Shown: positions 27,705-36,958, counted from the stretch's first letter. The stretch is DNA of 64,000 nucleotides from Micromonospora sp. WMMA1363 (GCF_030345795.1 NZ_JAUALB010000001.1:4890001-4954000); one strand, 5' to 3'. The notes: a model not told the origin generated them from the letters alone. Translations and numbers: made by a program.

Positions 27705-28148
27705 ATGTGGCTTCGTGCCGTCCTGGGTGCCGTTCTCACGGCGATGGCATCCGGCCAGCTCGTCTCGTGGCCGGCGATGCCGGACATCCTCGCCGCGTAC
27801 GGGATCGCGCCCGCGGCGGCGCTGCCATGGCTGGCTGCGGTGCTGATCGTGGCGGAACTGACCGGTGGGCTCTGGCTGCTGACCCGACCGCGGTCGTGCG
27901 CACTGACCCCGGTCTGGGTGTACGCGGGGGTGGCGGTGGTGTGGGCCGGTCTGGCGGTGCAGGCGTTCGCGCGCGGACTGACGGTCGACAACTGCGGCTG
28001 CTTCGGGCGCTTCCTGACCCAGCGGCTCGGCTGGTTCGTGCTGCTCCAGGACGCGCTGTTGCTGATCTACGGAGGGTTGTTGCTGCGCGCCACCCGGAAG
28101 GCCCGGGCGCGATCGGCGGCGGCCGTGGCGACCGGGTCGGCACGCTGA
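27705..28148 (+). CDS. MauE/DoxX-like redox membrane protein
   Basis: A four-helix membrane protein of 147 residues (LRAVLGAVLTAMASGQLV; LPWLAAVLIVAELTGGLWLL; VWVYAGVAVVWAGLAVQAF; FVLLQDALLLIYGGLLL). It has the extracytoplasmic NCGCFGRF cysteine motif of MauE/DoxX-type proteins, which are linked to electron transfer to disulfides or quinones. It precedes the radical SAM gene by 62 bp on the same strand, and the three genes to 30624 look like one operon. That suggests it supplies redox equivalents or membrane context to the modification pathway. Confidence 0.82.
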   Translation: MWLRAVLGAVLTAMASGQLVSWPAMPDILAAYGIAPAAALPWLAAVLIVAELTGGLWLLTRPRSCALTPVWVYAGVAVVWAGLAVQAFARGLTVDNCGCFGRFLTQRLGWFVLLQDALLLIYGGLLLRATRKARARSAAAVATGSAR

Positions 28149-28210
28149 AGAACCACAACCCGCCCGGTGCCGGTGAGCCGACGGACCGACCTACGACGAG
28201 GAGGAGCGTC

Positions 28211-29830
28211 ATGACCGCTGTCGAACCGACCGCCGCCGGCAAGCGGGAGCGGGACGAGATCTTCGTCGAGTACACCAAGTCGATCTGCCCGCTGTGCAAG
28301 GTCGCGGTGGACGGGCAGGTCAACATCCGGGATAGCAAGGTCTACCTGCGCAAGCGCTGTCCGGAGCACGGGGTCTTCGAGGCACTGGTGTACGGCGACG
28401 CGCAGATGTACCTGGATTCGGCCCGGTTCAACAAGCCCGGCACCATCCCGCTGCGATTCCAGACGGAGGTCCGGCGGGGATGCCCGGCCGACTGCGGGCT
28501 GTGCCCGGAGCACAAGCAGCACGCCTGCCTGGGCATCATCGAGGTCAACACCGGCTGCAACCTGGACTGCCCGATCTGCTTCGCGGACTCCGGTCACCAA
28601 CCCGACGGCTACGCGATCAGCTTGGAACAGTGCGAGCGGATGCTCGACACGTTCGTGGCGTCCGAGGGCGAGGCGGAGGTGGTGATGTTCTCGGGCGGCG
28701 AACCGACCATCCACCGGCAGATCCTGCGGTTCGTCGACGCGGCGCAGGCGCGGCCGATCAAGGCCGTCAATCTCAACACCAACGGCATCCGGCTGGCCTC
28801 CGACCGACGTTTCGTCGCCGCCCTCGGTGAGCGGAACCGTCCCGGCCGGCCGGTCAACATCTACCTGCAGTTCGACGGACTCGAGGAACGCACCCACCGG
28901 GAGATCCGCGGCCGTGATCTGCGGGCGGTGAAGCGGCAGGCACTGGACAACTGCGCGGCAGCCGGGCTGACCGTGACGCTGGTCGCCGCCGTCGAGCGCG
29001 GTCTCAACGATCACGAACTCGGTTCGATCATCGAGTTCGGCCTGGTCCATCCGGCGGTACGCAGCGTGTCGTTCCAACCGGTCACCCATTCCGGTCGACA
29101 CGTCGAGTTCGACCCGCTCACCCGGCTGACGAACTCGGACATCATCCACGGCATCGCGGCGCAGCGTCCCGGCTGGTTCACCGCGGCGGACTTCTTTCCC
29201 GTGCCGTGCTGTTTCCCCACCTGCCGCTCCGTCACCTATCTGCTCACCGAGGGCACCCCCGGCATGCCTGACTTCGGCCTGGTGCCGATTCCCCGGTTGC
29301 TCAACATCGCCGACCACCTCGACTACGTCTCGAACCGGGTGATCCCCGACCCAGCCGTCCGGGATGCGCTGGAGAAGCTCTGGTCCGCCTCGGCGTTCAT
29401 GGGCACCGACAGCACGAGCGAGCAACTCACCGTCGCTGCGACCGCGCTGGACTGCGCCGACGCCTGCGGTGTCAACCTGCCAGCGGCGATCGCCGACCTC
29501 ACCGAGCGCGCCTTCATGATCGTCATCCAGGACTTCCAGGACCCGTACACACTCAACGTCAAACAGTTGATGAAGTGCTGCGTTGAGGAGATCACCCCCG
29601 ACGGCCGGCTCATTCCGTTCTGTGCGTACAACTCGGTCGGCTACCGGGAACAGGTCCGGGAGCGGATGTCCGGGGTACCCGTCGCCGACGTCGTGCCGAA
29701 CGCGGTGCCCCTGTTGCCGGCGCTGGCCGACTCCCCGTACGGATCGAAGATCGCCAGTGCCGGCGCCGGCAGGGCGGGACGCGGGTCGATCGCGGCGGAC
29801 ACCACCAATGTCGGCCGGCGGCTGCGATGA
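28211..29830 (+). CDS. Radical SAM enzyme of the Tes/MJ0619-like group
   Basis: A radical S-adenosylmethionine enzyme of 539 residues. The SAM-cluster motif CNLDCPICF (CxxxCxxC, about Cys116/120/123) lies in IIEVNTGCNLDCPICF; SAM-binding GGEPT follows. It carries many further cysteines: SICPLC and RCPEHG at the N-terminus, GCPADCGLCPEHKQHACL just before the SAM motif, and PCCFPTCRS, DCADACG, KCCVEE and PFCAYN in the C-terminal half. This layout matches enzymes related to archaeal tetraether lipid synthase (Tes) and the methanopterin methylase MJ0619, which carry extra iron-sulfur clusters. ATG 28211 follows GAGGAGG. The stop overlaps the methyltransferase start (ATGA). Confidence 0.85.
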   Translation: MTAVEPTAAGKRERDEIFVEYTKSICPLCKVAVDGQVNIRDSKVYLRKRCPEHGVFEALVYGDAQMYLDSARFNKPGTIPLRFQTEVRRGCPADCGLCPEHKQHACLGIIEVNTGCNLDCPICFADSGHQPDGYAISLEQCERMLDTFVASEGEAEVVMFSGGEPTIHRQILRFVDAAQARPIKAVNLNTNGIRLASDRRFVAALGERNRPGRPVNIYLQFDGLEERTHREIRGRDLRAVKRQALDNCAAAGLTVTLVAAVERGLNDHELGSIIEFGLVHPAVRSVSFQPVTHSGRHVEFDPLTRLTNSDIIHGIAAQRPGWFTAADFFPVPCCFPTCRSVTYLLTEGTPGMPDFGLVPIPRLLNIADHLDYVSNRVIPDPAVRDALEKLWSASAFMGTDSTSEQLTVAATALDCADACGVNLPAAIADLTERAFMIVIQDFQDPYTLNVKQLMKCCVEEITPDGRLIPFCAYNSVGYREQVRERMSGVPVADVVPNAVPLLPALADSPYGSKIASAGAGRAGRGSIAADTTNVGRRLR

Positions 29831-30624
29831 ACCCGCCGACCGCCCCCACCTCGGCCAAGGCGTGCTGCGCGGCGGCCTACGGCTCCGATCTCGTCGCGGT
29901 GCTACTCGGCGACTCCTACCATCCCGGTGGGATGGCGCTGACCCGGCGGCTGGCCGACCGGCTCGCCGTGCGTCCCGGGGAAGTCGTGCTGGATGTCGCC
30001 GGTGGACGGGGGACCACCGCGCTCCTGCTAGCCGGCGAATACCACACCGACGTGACCGGAATCGACCTGTCCACCGCCAACGTCGCCGCCGCCACCGACG
30101 CCGCCGGCCGCGCCGGCCTCGCCGACCGGATCCGCTTCCGGCTCGGGGACGCCGAGCGCCTGCCCGTGCCCGACGGGGCGTTCGACGTGGCGGTGTGCGA
30201 ATGTGCGTTCTGCGTATTTCCGGACAAGGCCAGCGCAGCCGCCGAACTCGCCCGGATCCTTCGACCCGGCGGGCGACTGGGCATCACCGACGTCACCGTC
30301 GATCCGCGCCGGCTGCCGGCGGAACTGGCCGGGCTCGGCGGGTGGATCGCCTGCGTCGCCGATGCCCGCCCGCTGGACGAGTACGCCGGCATCCTGACCC
30401 GCGCCGGGCTCCGCGTCGCCGTTCGCGAACGCCACGACGCCGTGATCGCCGCCATGCTGGACCAGATCGACGCACGACTGACCATGGTGCGGATGACCGC
30501 CCGGGACCGGGCCGAGGCGGCTGGCCTGGACTTCGACCGGGCCCGGGCCGTGCTCGCCGCCGCCCGCACCGCCGTCACCGGTGGCGTGATCGGCTACGGA
30601 CTGCTGGTGGCGGCCCGGTCATGA
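29827..30624 (+). CDS. Class I SAM-dependent methyltransferase (ArsM-like)
   Basis: A 265-residue methyltransferase: an N-terminal CC-containing segment (SAKACCAAAYGSDLVAVLLG), SAM motif I VVLDVAGGRGTTALLLA, motif II GIDLS, post-I DAERLPVPDGAFDVAVCECAF and a lid region. The Cys pair near residue 13 and the CECAF segment recall arsenite methyltransferase relatives, but the full ArsM cysteine set is not established. The 4-nt overlap with the radical SAM gene indicates coupled translation and a joint pathway. Substrate unknown. An ATGA overlap at 30621 opens a further 75-codon Arg-rich frame of doubtful reality. Confidence 0.83.
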   Translation: MNPPTAPTSAKACCAAAYGSDLVAVLLGDSYHPGGMALTRRLADRLAVRPGEVVLDVAGGRGTTALLLAGEYHTDVTGIDLSTANVAAATDAAGRAGLADRIRFRLGDAERLPVPDGAFDVAVCECAFCVFPDKASAAAELARILRPGGRLGITDVTVDPRRLPAELAGLGGWIACVADARPLDEYAGILTRAGLRVAVRERHDAVIAAMLDQIDARLTMVRMTARDRAEAAGLDFDRARAVLAAARTAVTGGVIGYGLLVAARS

Positions 30625-30888
30625 GCGGCGACACGAGTTGGCGGGGGGTGACGCATCAACGCGGACGGGGCCGGTCATGCGATCGTCGCGGAGCGGCGCA
30701 TCGGGGCGCCGGCCGTCGCGATGGCCCGGCCGCGGCTGAAGAGCCGGCCGACCCTGGCGTTGCCCAACCGTCCCGCGGTGGCGGTCGCGCCGGAGAGCTG
30801 TTGCGGAGGCTGAACGAATCTCCGCGACGGCTGCCGACCGACCGTTGACCGATGGACACCCCGCGGGCGCCGGGTGGATCCGGCGACG

Positions 30889-31140
30889 TCAGCGGGTGGG
30901 TGCCGGGGCGCAGCCGGGGCGGAGCACGCGCCGGGTCGACGGCGGATCGACGACGAGCAGGCCGGCCGGCCGGATCGGACGCCGGACGAGTTCGCCGCCA
31001 CAGTTCGGGCAGACGCCGTGCAGGACGTTCTCGGCGCAGTCGCGGCACCAGGTGCACTCGTACGTGCAGATGAACACGTCCGGCGAGGCCGGGTCGAGGT
31101 CGCCGTCGCAGCACTCGCAGTTCGGTCGCAGCTCCAGCAC
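30889..31140 (-). CDS. DUF1272 cysteine-rich protein
   Basis: An 83-residue zinc-ribbon-like protein with the DUF1272 pattern: LELRPNCECCDGDL, then FICTYECTWCRDCAE, then LHGVCPNCGGELVRRPIRPA. At least nine cysteines can bind one or two zinc ions. Start GTG 31140 (VLELRPN) fits the family's usual MALELRPN start. Function unknown. Confidence 0.88.
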   Translation of the reverse strand: MLELRPNCECCDGDLDPASPDVFICTYECTWCRDCAENVLHGVCPNCGGELVRRPIRPAGLLVVDPPSTRRVLRPGCAPAPTR

Positions 31141-31400
31141 GCACCAGACTCTACCGGGGGCGTCGATGTCATGCGACTGCTCGTGTCGACGCGGCTGCCT
31201 GCTATGCCGACCACCCCGCCGGTGTCCAACGGCCTCGCGGCGTTTCCGGTGTTCCAGCTGCCGAGCCCTGTCGTCGATAGGGATGCGGCTACGGGTCGCT
31301 GCGGCACACCGGCGGTGCGGTGGCCTTGGTGCAGCCTCCTTTCGCGCTCGGAGCCGGCGGAGCCGTTGCGGTGTCGAGGACGTGGTGGGGGCCGGCCTCG

Positions 31401-32714
31401 TCACTCCGGCGTCGCCACCGCCGTCGATGGTGGGCCGGGTGCGTTCGCTGCTGGTGGATCGTCGGGATCGCGGCTTGGACGTCGGCGTGGCTGTCGTAGC
31501 AGCGCGGCGCAGGCGAGCAGTGCTCCGGCCGCACCCGCGTAACCAGCCCACAGCCCGTGCTGCTCGGCCAGCCACCCCAGACCGACCACGCCGACGGCCG
31601 CCGCCAGTTGCAGGAAGAGCGACTGTACCGACAGGACCGTCGTGCGCGACGACGCCTCGACCCGGCCGTGCAGCAGGCTGGCCTGCGCCGGTGCGGCGGC
31701 GCCGAGGCCGGCGAAGACCAAGCAGTACGCGAGGCCGGCGAGGAGCACCCCGACCGGCCCGCGCAGCGGCGCCGTGCCGGCCAGGGCAGCCATCGCCAGT
31801 GCGCCCACGGCGGTCCCGACAGCCGCCGCCCGAGCCGGAGTACCGCAGCGGCGTACCAGCGCCGGGCCGAACGCGCTGCCTGCCGCGTCCGCGGCGAAGG
31901 AGAGCGCTGCCACCACGGCGTACGTGACGGCGGCGTACTGCCGGGTGCCGGTCAGCTCGGCCAACCAGGCGGGGGTGAACAACTCCACCACGCCCAACGC
32001 GATCCCGATGCCCCCGGCGACCAGCAGCAACCGGCCCAGCAGCCGGTCGCCGCCGACCATCCGCAGGCCAGCCACGATGGTGGCCGGTACCGCCCGCAGC
32101 ACGGCTCCTGGCGACGGCCGGGGGTACTGGGGCTCGGGCAACCGGAGGGTGACGACGGTTCGCGCCGCCTCGACGGCGGCGGCCAGCGGGACCGGTACGG
32201 CGAGCGCGGACACCGGCAGCGCGACGCTCGTCACGGCCAGGGGAAGAAGCCCACCGGCCAGGGTGCCGGCGGCGAGGGCGACGGAGGCGGCCACCTCACC
32301 GCGGGCGAGCCCGGTGGTGGGGTCGGCGTCGCGGCCGTCGGCTGCGTGCAGGGTGTCGACATACCAGGCTTCGGTCGGACCGCTGGCCAGGGCCCGGGCG
32401 ACTCCGCGCAGCACCGCCGAGGCGATGAAGAGGGGCAGGGTCTCGGCGAGCCCGAGGATCAGCAGACCGGCGGCGCTGGCCACCGCCGACGCGACGAGCA
32501 CCGGCCGGCGACCGAGGACGTCGGCCATTCCACCGGTGGGCAGTTCCAGCAGCACCACCGCGATCGAGTAGACGGCCCCGACGGCGGCGACCAGACCGAC
32601 CGACAGGTTCCGGTCGAGCATCAGCAACACCAACGGCGCCAAGTACAGACCGGTCGGCAGCCAGGTAAGGAAGCTGAGCAGCGCGTAGCGACGGGTCGCC
32701 GCGGCGGCGCTCAC
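31401..32714 (-). CDS. MFS transporter
   Basis: A major facilitator superfamily protein of 437 residues with about 12 transmembrane helices. The loop 2-3 motif is GGMADVLGRRPVLV, and helix 4-5 carries RGVARALASGPTEAWYVDTL. Pro/Arg-rich cytoplasmic tail. Start GTG 32714 overlaps the stop of the ArsR-type regulator (GTGA). The two form an operon, and the regulator probably senses the transported compound. Substrate unknown. Confidence 0.9.
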   Translation of the reverse strand: MSAAAATRRYALLSFLTWLPTGLYLAPLVLLMLDRNLSVGLVAAVGAVYSIAVVLLELPTGGMADVLGRRPVLVASAVASAAGLLILGLAETLPLFIASAVLRGVARALASGPTEAWYVDTLHAADGRDADPTTGLARGEVAASVALAAGTLAGGLLPLAVTSVALPVSALAVPVPLAAAVEAARTVVTLRLPEPQYPRPSPGAVLRAVPATIVAGLRMVGGDRLLGRLLLVAGGIGIALGVVELFTPAWLAELTGTRQYAAVTYAVVAALSFAADAAGSAFGPALVRRCGTPARAAAVGTAVGALAMAALAGTAPLRGPVGVLLAGLAYCLVFAGLGAAAPAQASLLHGRVEASSRTTVLSVQSLFLQLAAAVGVVGLGWLAEQHGLWAGYAGAAGALLACAALLRQPRRRPSRDPDDPPAANAPGPPSTAVATPE

Positions 32715-33298
32715 GGCGACTCCACCCGGGGAAACCCGGCCACCACGATGGAGACCGGCATGGCGGCCTGATCGGCGGCGTCGCGCACCACCAGCGTGTC
32801 GAGGTGAGCGTAGAAGGCGTCCCACAGCTCGGTCAGCGAGCCCGGCGAGAGCCGGACCAGAAGGTCGCCGATGCCCGCGGCCTCCACCCAGACGTCGTCG
32901 AGGTCGGCCGCTGCCGCGTCGAACCGCTCGACGTCCCCGATCAGCACCTCGACCTGTCGGCGGCGCATCATGGCGGCGGCGTCCCGACCGGCGGGGCTGG
33001 CGCTCATCGCGACGTTGCTCCACTCGCTCAGCCGGTGCGCGGCCTGCCAGCGCCTCTCCCGCGGGTGCCGGCGGGCCGCCTGCCCGCCGGACGTCTCCTC
33101 GACGAAGCCGTGCCGGGCCAGCACCCGGAGGTGATAGCTGGTGGAGCCGGACTCGGTGCCGAGCCGGTGAGCCAGCTCGGTCGCGGTGGCGGGGCCGTCC
33201 TCCCGCAGGGCTGCCAGCAGCCGCACCCGCAGTGGGTGAGCCACCGCCTTCAGTGCTGACGGATCGGTGATCCGCCGTGTCTCGTCCGCAGTCGACAT
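32711..33298 (-). CDS. ArsR-type helix-turn-helix regulator
   Basis: A 195-residue regulator: winged helix at about residues 10-85 (AVAHPLRVRLLAALREDGPATATELAHRLG; STSYHLRVLARHGFVEE), then an effector-type C-terminal domain (DLDDVWVEAAGIGDLLVRLSPG). No metal-binding cysteines, so an organic ligand is more likely. Start ATG 33298 chosen for domain position; the ribosome site is weak, and an in-frame ATG at 33316 exists. First gene of the regulator-MFS operon. Confidence 0.88.
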   Translation of the reverse strand: MSTADETRRITDPSALKAVAHPLRVRLLAALREDGPATATELAHRLGTESGSTSYHLRVLARHGFVEETSGGQAARRHPRERRWQAAHRLSEWSNVAMSASPAGRDAAAMMRRRQVEVLIGDVERFDAAAADLDDVWVEAAGIGDLLVRLSPGSLTELWDAFYAHLDTLVVRDAADQAAMPVSIVVAGFPRVESP

Positions 33299-33322
33299 GA
33301 TGGCCAACGTACCCATGCAGAG

Positions 33323-33339
33323 CTTCTTCTGCAAAGAAG
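33323..33339. promoter_or_regulatory. Operator-like palindrome upstream of the ArsR-type gene
   Basis: CTTCTT-CTGCA-AAGAAG, a 6-bp inverted repeat in an A/T-richer pocket 25-41 bp upstream of the regulator start. Probable autoregulatory operator. Confidence 0.55.
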
Positions 33340-33616
33340 ATTCTGTATTGCGCTAGGTCCGAGTTCGGTGTCCGCGCAACCCGCCTCATGTCGGCGAGCA
33401 CGTCAGTGACGGAGCGTAGCGACAATTGTGTCCACAGTATTGCCTTCCGGTGTGGGTCGAGGTCGGGTGAATTCGGATGGAACAAGATCTTGCCAAAGAT
33501 CTTAAGCATGTGAATACTCCGTTGCAGCTTGGCCGGATGCCCCAGCTCGGCCGAGCTGAGCCCACGGCCCCGCCACTGCGGAGCAGGCCGTCTTCCCCTC
33601 TTACGGAGGTTGTTAC

Positions 33617-34663
33617 ATGCGACCCACGAGGTTCACGTTCCGTCGTGCCGCAGCCCTTGTCGCGGCCGGGACTCTGGTGGCCGCGGCCGGAACGCTGATT
33701 GGCAGCCCAGCGCAGGCGGCCCCCGACGCGTCACCAAACGCCGCCGCCAACCTTGCTGAACGTCTCGGTGACCGAGCCGCCGGCACCTACGCCGCGGCCA
33801 ATGGCAAGATGGTCGTCGCGGTGACCGACACCATCGCCGCCCGGCAAGTCGCCGCCGCCGGCGCCACTCCGAAGATCGTCAAGCGCGGCGCCGCCGAACT
33901 GAACCGGGCCACCGCCGAACTGGAACGCTCAGCCAGAATCCCCGGTACCGCCTGGTGGGTCGACCCGGCAACCAACCAGGTCGTCGTTTCCGTCGACAGC
34001 ACGGTGACCGGGGCCAAGCTGGATCGGGTCAAGGCCGCCGCGGCGCGGAGTGGCGGCGCGGTGCGCGTCGAGCCGGAGACGGGCGTGCTGAGCACCCGAA
34101 TCACCGGAGGTGAATCCATCTGGGGTGGCGGCGGTGTGTGTTCGCTCGGCTTCAACGTCCGTAGCGGCAGTGGCGCCTACTACTTCCTCACCGCCGGGCA
34201 CTGCACCGACGTCGTGTCGAACTGGTACGGCGATCGGTCGTTGACCAACTACCTCGGCTCCAACGCCGGGTCGAGCTTCCCCGGCAACGACTACGGAATC
34301 GTGCGCCTCGACGACTACGAGCCGGGCTACGTCTATCTGTACAACGGGCAGTACCAGGACATCACCGGCGCCGCTGACGCCTTCGTCGGCCAGTCCGTAC
34401 AGCGTTCAGGCCAGACCACAGGTCTGCACGGCGGCACGGTTACCGGGCTCAACGCCACGGTCAACTACGTCGACGGTACGGTCCGTGGCCTGATTCGCAC
34501 CAATGTCTGCGCGGAAAAGGGCGACAGCGGTGGCGCGTTGTTCAGTGGCTCGACCGCGATCGGCCTCACCTCCGGCGGCAACGGCAACTGCACCTCCGGC
34601 GGCACCACCTACTTCCAGCCGGTCACCGAGGCGCTGAACGCCTACGGCGTTGACGTCTACTGA
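33617..34663 (+). CDS. Secreted streptogrisin-like serine protease
   Basis: S1-family (alpha-lytic/streptogrisin type) preproprotease of 348 residues: signal peptide ([26 protein letters not shown]), a pro-region to about residue 160 with the alpha-lytic pro-domain pattern ([23 protein letters not shown]), then the mature protease starting near [10 protein letters not shown]. Catalytic residues: His in FLTAGHCTD (about 194), Asp in GNDYGIVRL (about 225) and Ser in [11 protein letters not shown] (about 302). Paired cysteines flank His and Ser as in streptogrisins. ATG 33617 has GGAGG upstream. Confidence 0.94.
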   Translation: MRPTRFTFRRAAALVAAGTLVAAAGTLIGSPAQAAPDASPNAAANLAERLGDRAAGTYAAANGKMVVAVTDTIAARQVAAAGATPKIVKRGAAELNRATAELERSARIPGTAWWVDPATNQVVVSVDSTVTGAKLDRVKAAAARSGGAVRVEPETGVLSTRITGGESIWGGGGVCSLGFNVRSGSGAYYFLTAGHCTDVVSNWYGDRSLTNYLGSNAGSSFPGNDYGIVRLDDYEPGYVYLYNGQYQDITGAADAFVGQSVQRSGQTTGLHGGTVTGLNATVNYVDGTVRGLIRTNVCAEKGDSGGALFSGSTAIGLTSGGNGNCTSGGTTYFQPVTEALNAYGVDVY

Positions 34664-34673
34664 CCACCGTCTG

Positions 34674-34711
34674 TGGGCGGGTCCGCGGGCGTCGTCCTGG
34701 CGACCCGCCCA
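34674..34711 (+). terminator. Terminator-like hairpin after the protease gene
   Basis: TGGGCGGGTC pairs perfectly with GACCCGCCCA (10 bp, 18-nt loop), 11 bp after the protease stop. No T-run. Confidence 0.6.
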
Positions 34712-34996
34712 CGCGGGTTGACGAGACCGGTGGCGGCTCGAGCGTCCGGGCGCGGCGCGGCGGCGTTCGCGGTGACCACGTAGGCGCGCGAGCTGCCGGC
34801 GGGACCTGGGGCTGCGTAGATTTCCGTGTTTGACCTGGGTGTGGTCCGTTGGACAGCCTCGACGGGGAACGCGACGTCCTCGGCATGTGGGCCCACCTCC
34901 CGCCGAAGATCGACGAACTCGGCCACCGAACCCATGCCGACCGTCCTCGCGTATCGGGCTCCGAACACCCCGACGCCGGTCCGTTATCCTCCGTCG
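34712..34996. other. Island boundary region before repeat copy 1
   Basis: About 285 bp without a gene of its own. The direct repeat begins at 34893. From 34935 leftward it carries the first 14 codons of the minus-strand TOTE-type gene (MGSVAEFVDLRREV), after which homology stops at the repeat edge. From there to 34712 the sequence is unlike copy 2 and I see nothing in it. Confidence 0.6.
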
Positions 34997-35308
34997 ATGG
35001 CATCGAAGGGGACCGCCGCGCTGGAGGCGATGATCGAGGAAGCCACGGTCGACGCGTACGGCGACGACGAACAGCTCACCGGCCTGTTCACCATGATCGA
35101 GGAGCATCTGGCGGTGCCGTTCACCACCACCGTCCTCGGCGTCGAGGTCACCGTGCGGAAGGTCGACCTGACCGCGGACACCATCGTCGCGGTCTGCGTC
35201 CGAGGCCGCCACCGGCAGAGGGTCGACCTGCTCGACCTGCCGCTTCCCACCCCCGCGCCGGTCGGCGCCGTGTGGGTCGACGCCTACCGGCACTGGGCCG
35301 GAAGGTAG
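34997..35308 (+). CDS. Small conserved protein, copy 1 (unknown function)
   Basis: A 103-residue acidic protein (MASKGTAALEAMIEEATVDAYG...VWVDAYRHWAGR) of mixed alpha/beta character. It is identical to the one at 49442. Homologues are, from memory, often labelled calcium-binding protein and paired with the next gene in many bacteria, but no EF-hand is visible here. There is no ribosome site. TATCCT at 34985-34990 lies 6 bp before the ATG, which suits a leaderless transcript. The next gene starts 6 bp after the stop. Confidence 0.75.
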   Translation: MASKGTAALEAMIEEATVDAYGDDEQLTGLFTMIEEHLAVPFTTTVLGVEVTVRKVDLTADTIVAVCVRGRHRQRVDLLDLPLPTPAPVGAVWVDAYRHWAGR

Positions 35309-35314
35309 GCCACG

Positions 35315-36460
35315 GTGAGCGAGTACCAGTACTACGAGTTCACCGCCGTCGACCGGCCCCTCACCGGCCGGGAGCGGGCCGAGCTGCGGTCGCTGTCGAC
35401 CCGGGCCGACATCACCGCCACCAGCTTCGTGAACACCTACGAGTGGGGCAACTTCAAGGGTGACCCGCGCACGCTGATGGAACGGTATTTCGACGCGCAC
35501 CTGTACCTGGCGAACTGGGGCACCCGCCGGCTCATGCTGCGGCTACCGAAGCACGTGCTCGACCCCGCCACCGTGGCCCGGTACTGCCAGGGTGACAGCG
35601 CGTCCGCGTGGACCGCCGGCAAGCACGTCATCATCGACTTCCACGACGAGGACGAGGACGGCACCGACGAGTGGGACCTCGACGGCCACGGTCTGCTCGC
35701 CTCCATCATCCCGGTCCGGGCCGGCCTCGCCGCCGGTGACCTGCGCCTGCTGTACCTGGCCTGGCTGCGCTGCGTACAGTCCGCCGAGATCGCCGACGAG
35801 CCCGAACCGCCCGTTCCCGCCGGACTGGGTGCCCTCGACGCGTCCCTCACCGCCGTAGCCGAGTTCCTGCGCATCGACCCCGACCTGATCGCGGCCGCGG
35901 CGGCCGGATCGCCGCCGGCCGCCTCCGGTGAACCGACCGCCGCGCAACTCCGCACCTGGGTCGTCGGGCTGCCCGCCCGGGACAAGGACGCCATCCTGAC
36001 CGACCTGATCACCGGCGGCGACAGCCACCTACGCAGCCGACTGCTGCGCCGCTACCGCGACGCACACCGCACCGACGCCCCCGCCCCGGCGGCCGCCCGC
36101 ACCGCCGGGCAACTACGCGCCACCGCCGCGGAATTGCGCGCCGAGCGGGAACGACGGGACGCCGAGGGGCGCGAACACGACCGGATTCGCCGCGAACGGT
36201 CCGCCGCAGCCGCCCGGCAACGACACCTCGACACCCTCGCGAGCGACCAACTCGCCGCCTGGCAACGGGTCGACGAACTCATCGCCACGAAGAAACCCCG
36301 CGAGTACGACACCGCCGTACAACTCCTCGTCGACCTGCACGACCTCGCCGAACGCGACCGAGACAGCGGGTTCCAACAGCGGCTGGCCAAGCTACGGACG
36401 GCCCACGCCCGCAAGCCCAGCCTGCTCGAACGCCTCAACCTCGCAGCCCTCGACACCTGA
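35315..36460 (+). CDS. Conserved 381-residue protein, copy 1 (unknown function)
   Basis: The N-terminal half (about 1-160) is a compact globular region with conserved-looking EWGNFKGDPRTLMERYFDAHLY, LANWGTRRLMLRLP and an acidic DFHDEDEDGTDEWDLDGHG patch. The C-terminal half (about 235-350) is an Arg/Glu/Ala-rich coiled coil. No enzyme motif recognised. Related proteins occur widely next to the small gene upstream. Identical to the copy at 49760. Start GTG 35315 directly follows the small gene's stop. Position beside TOTE-type and Wadjet genes hints at a mobile or defence context. Confidence 0.8.
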   Translation: MSEYQYYEFTAVDRPLTGRERAELRSLSTRADITATSFVNTYEWGNFKGDPRTLMERYFDAHLYLANWGTRRLMLRLPKHVLDPATVARYCQGDSASAWTAGKHVIIDFHDEDEDGTDEWDLDGHGLLASIIPVRAGLAAGDLRLLYLAWLRCVQSAEIADEPEPPVPAGLGALDASLTAVAEFLRIDPDLIAAAAAGSPPAASGEPTAAQLRTWVVGLPARDKDAILTDLITGGDSHLRSRLLRRYRDAHRTDAPAPAAARTAGQLRATAAELRAERERRDAEGREHDRIRRERSAAAARQRHLDTLASDQLAAWQRVDELIATKKPREYDTAVQLLVDLHDLAERDRDSGFQQRLAKLRTAHARKPSLLERLNLAALDT

Positions 36461-36489
36461 CGCACTGTTCGCCGCCCGGTGACCGTCGC

Positions 36490-36958
36490 CAGAGTGCGAG
36501 AAGGGCCCTGAGGCCGCGGCGGCGTACCGGGGACGCCCCGGACAGCCGACGCCAACCGCAGCAGAGTCCAGGGGTCCGTCTGGACCTGCAACCGGACATC
36601 GAAGTATGTCGTTTGCACGGTTGGACCCGGAGGGTCGGGTGACTGTCTGGGTGTGCTGCCGATGTGATGGCCAGCTAGGAGTAGGACGCCCCGGCCCTCG
36701 CTGACGACCGCTGTATCAGCACTGGATGGAGACTTGCGACCGATCGCCCTTTCCGAAGTTGTGGCTACTGAACCGCGGCGGGTCCACGCCCCCTGACCAG
36801 AACAAGCGAAAAGGGTGCTGCCCCGGTGGGCAGCCTGTGGGCCGGCGTCGACTCGTTGCCGGGCGGCGCGCTGCCACGGGATGGTGGGCCCTGTAGGGGC
36901 CCCGGGTAGGTTCAGCTGTCGGGGACCTCTGCCCTTATAGATTGGAGATGCCGGCTAC
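36490..36958. other. Gap between repeat copy 1 and the toxin locus
   Basis: About 470 bp of non-coding, locally less GC-biased sequence. No gene, tRNA or clear terminal repeat is visible. It contains the promoter of the DUF6244-like gene. Confidence 0.5.

Larger units (their letters stand above)
34893..36489 (+). repeat. 1,597-bp direct repeat, copy 1
   Basis: Matches 49338-50934 at a constant offset of 14,445 bp with no difference that I could find. Translations in several frames of both copies are identical. It contains the 5' end of a TOTE-type gene (minus), a 103-residue gene and a 381-residue gene (plus). Edges are sharp: CCACCTCCCGCC at the left and GGTGACCGTCGC at the right. No terminal inverted repeats or transposase seen. 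Confidence 0.95.

Noticed and set aside
29827..30624. Arsenic methylation (arsM) or arsinothricin pathway
   Set aside because: The Cys pair is suggestive, but no ars genes or ArsR/ArsB neighbours are adjacent, and the upstream radical SAM protein is of a different type from what I recall of ArsL or ArsS.
30621..30848. Fourth gene of the radical SAM operon (75 codons, ATGA overlap)
   Set aside because: The overlap is tempting, but the translation is Arg/Gly-rich without structure and no ribosome site is apparent.
36490..36958. Possible IS110 left-over before the toxin locus
   Set aside because: Some short resemblance to IS110 flanks, but no transposase codons or inverted repeats could be identified.
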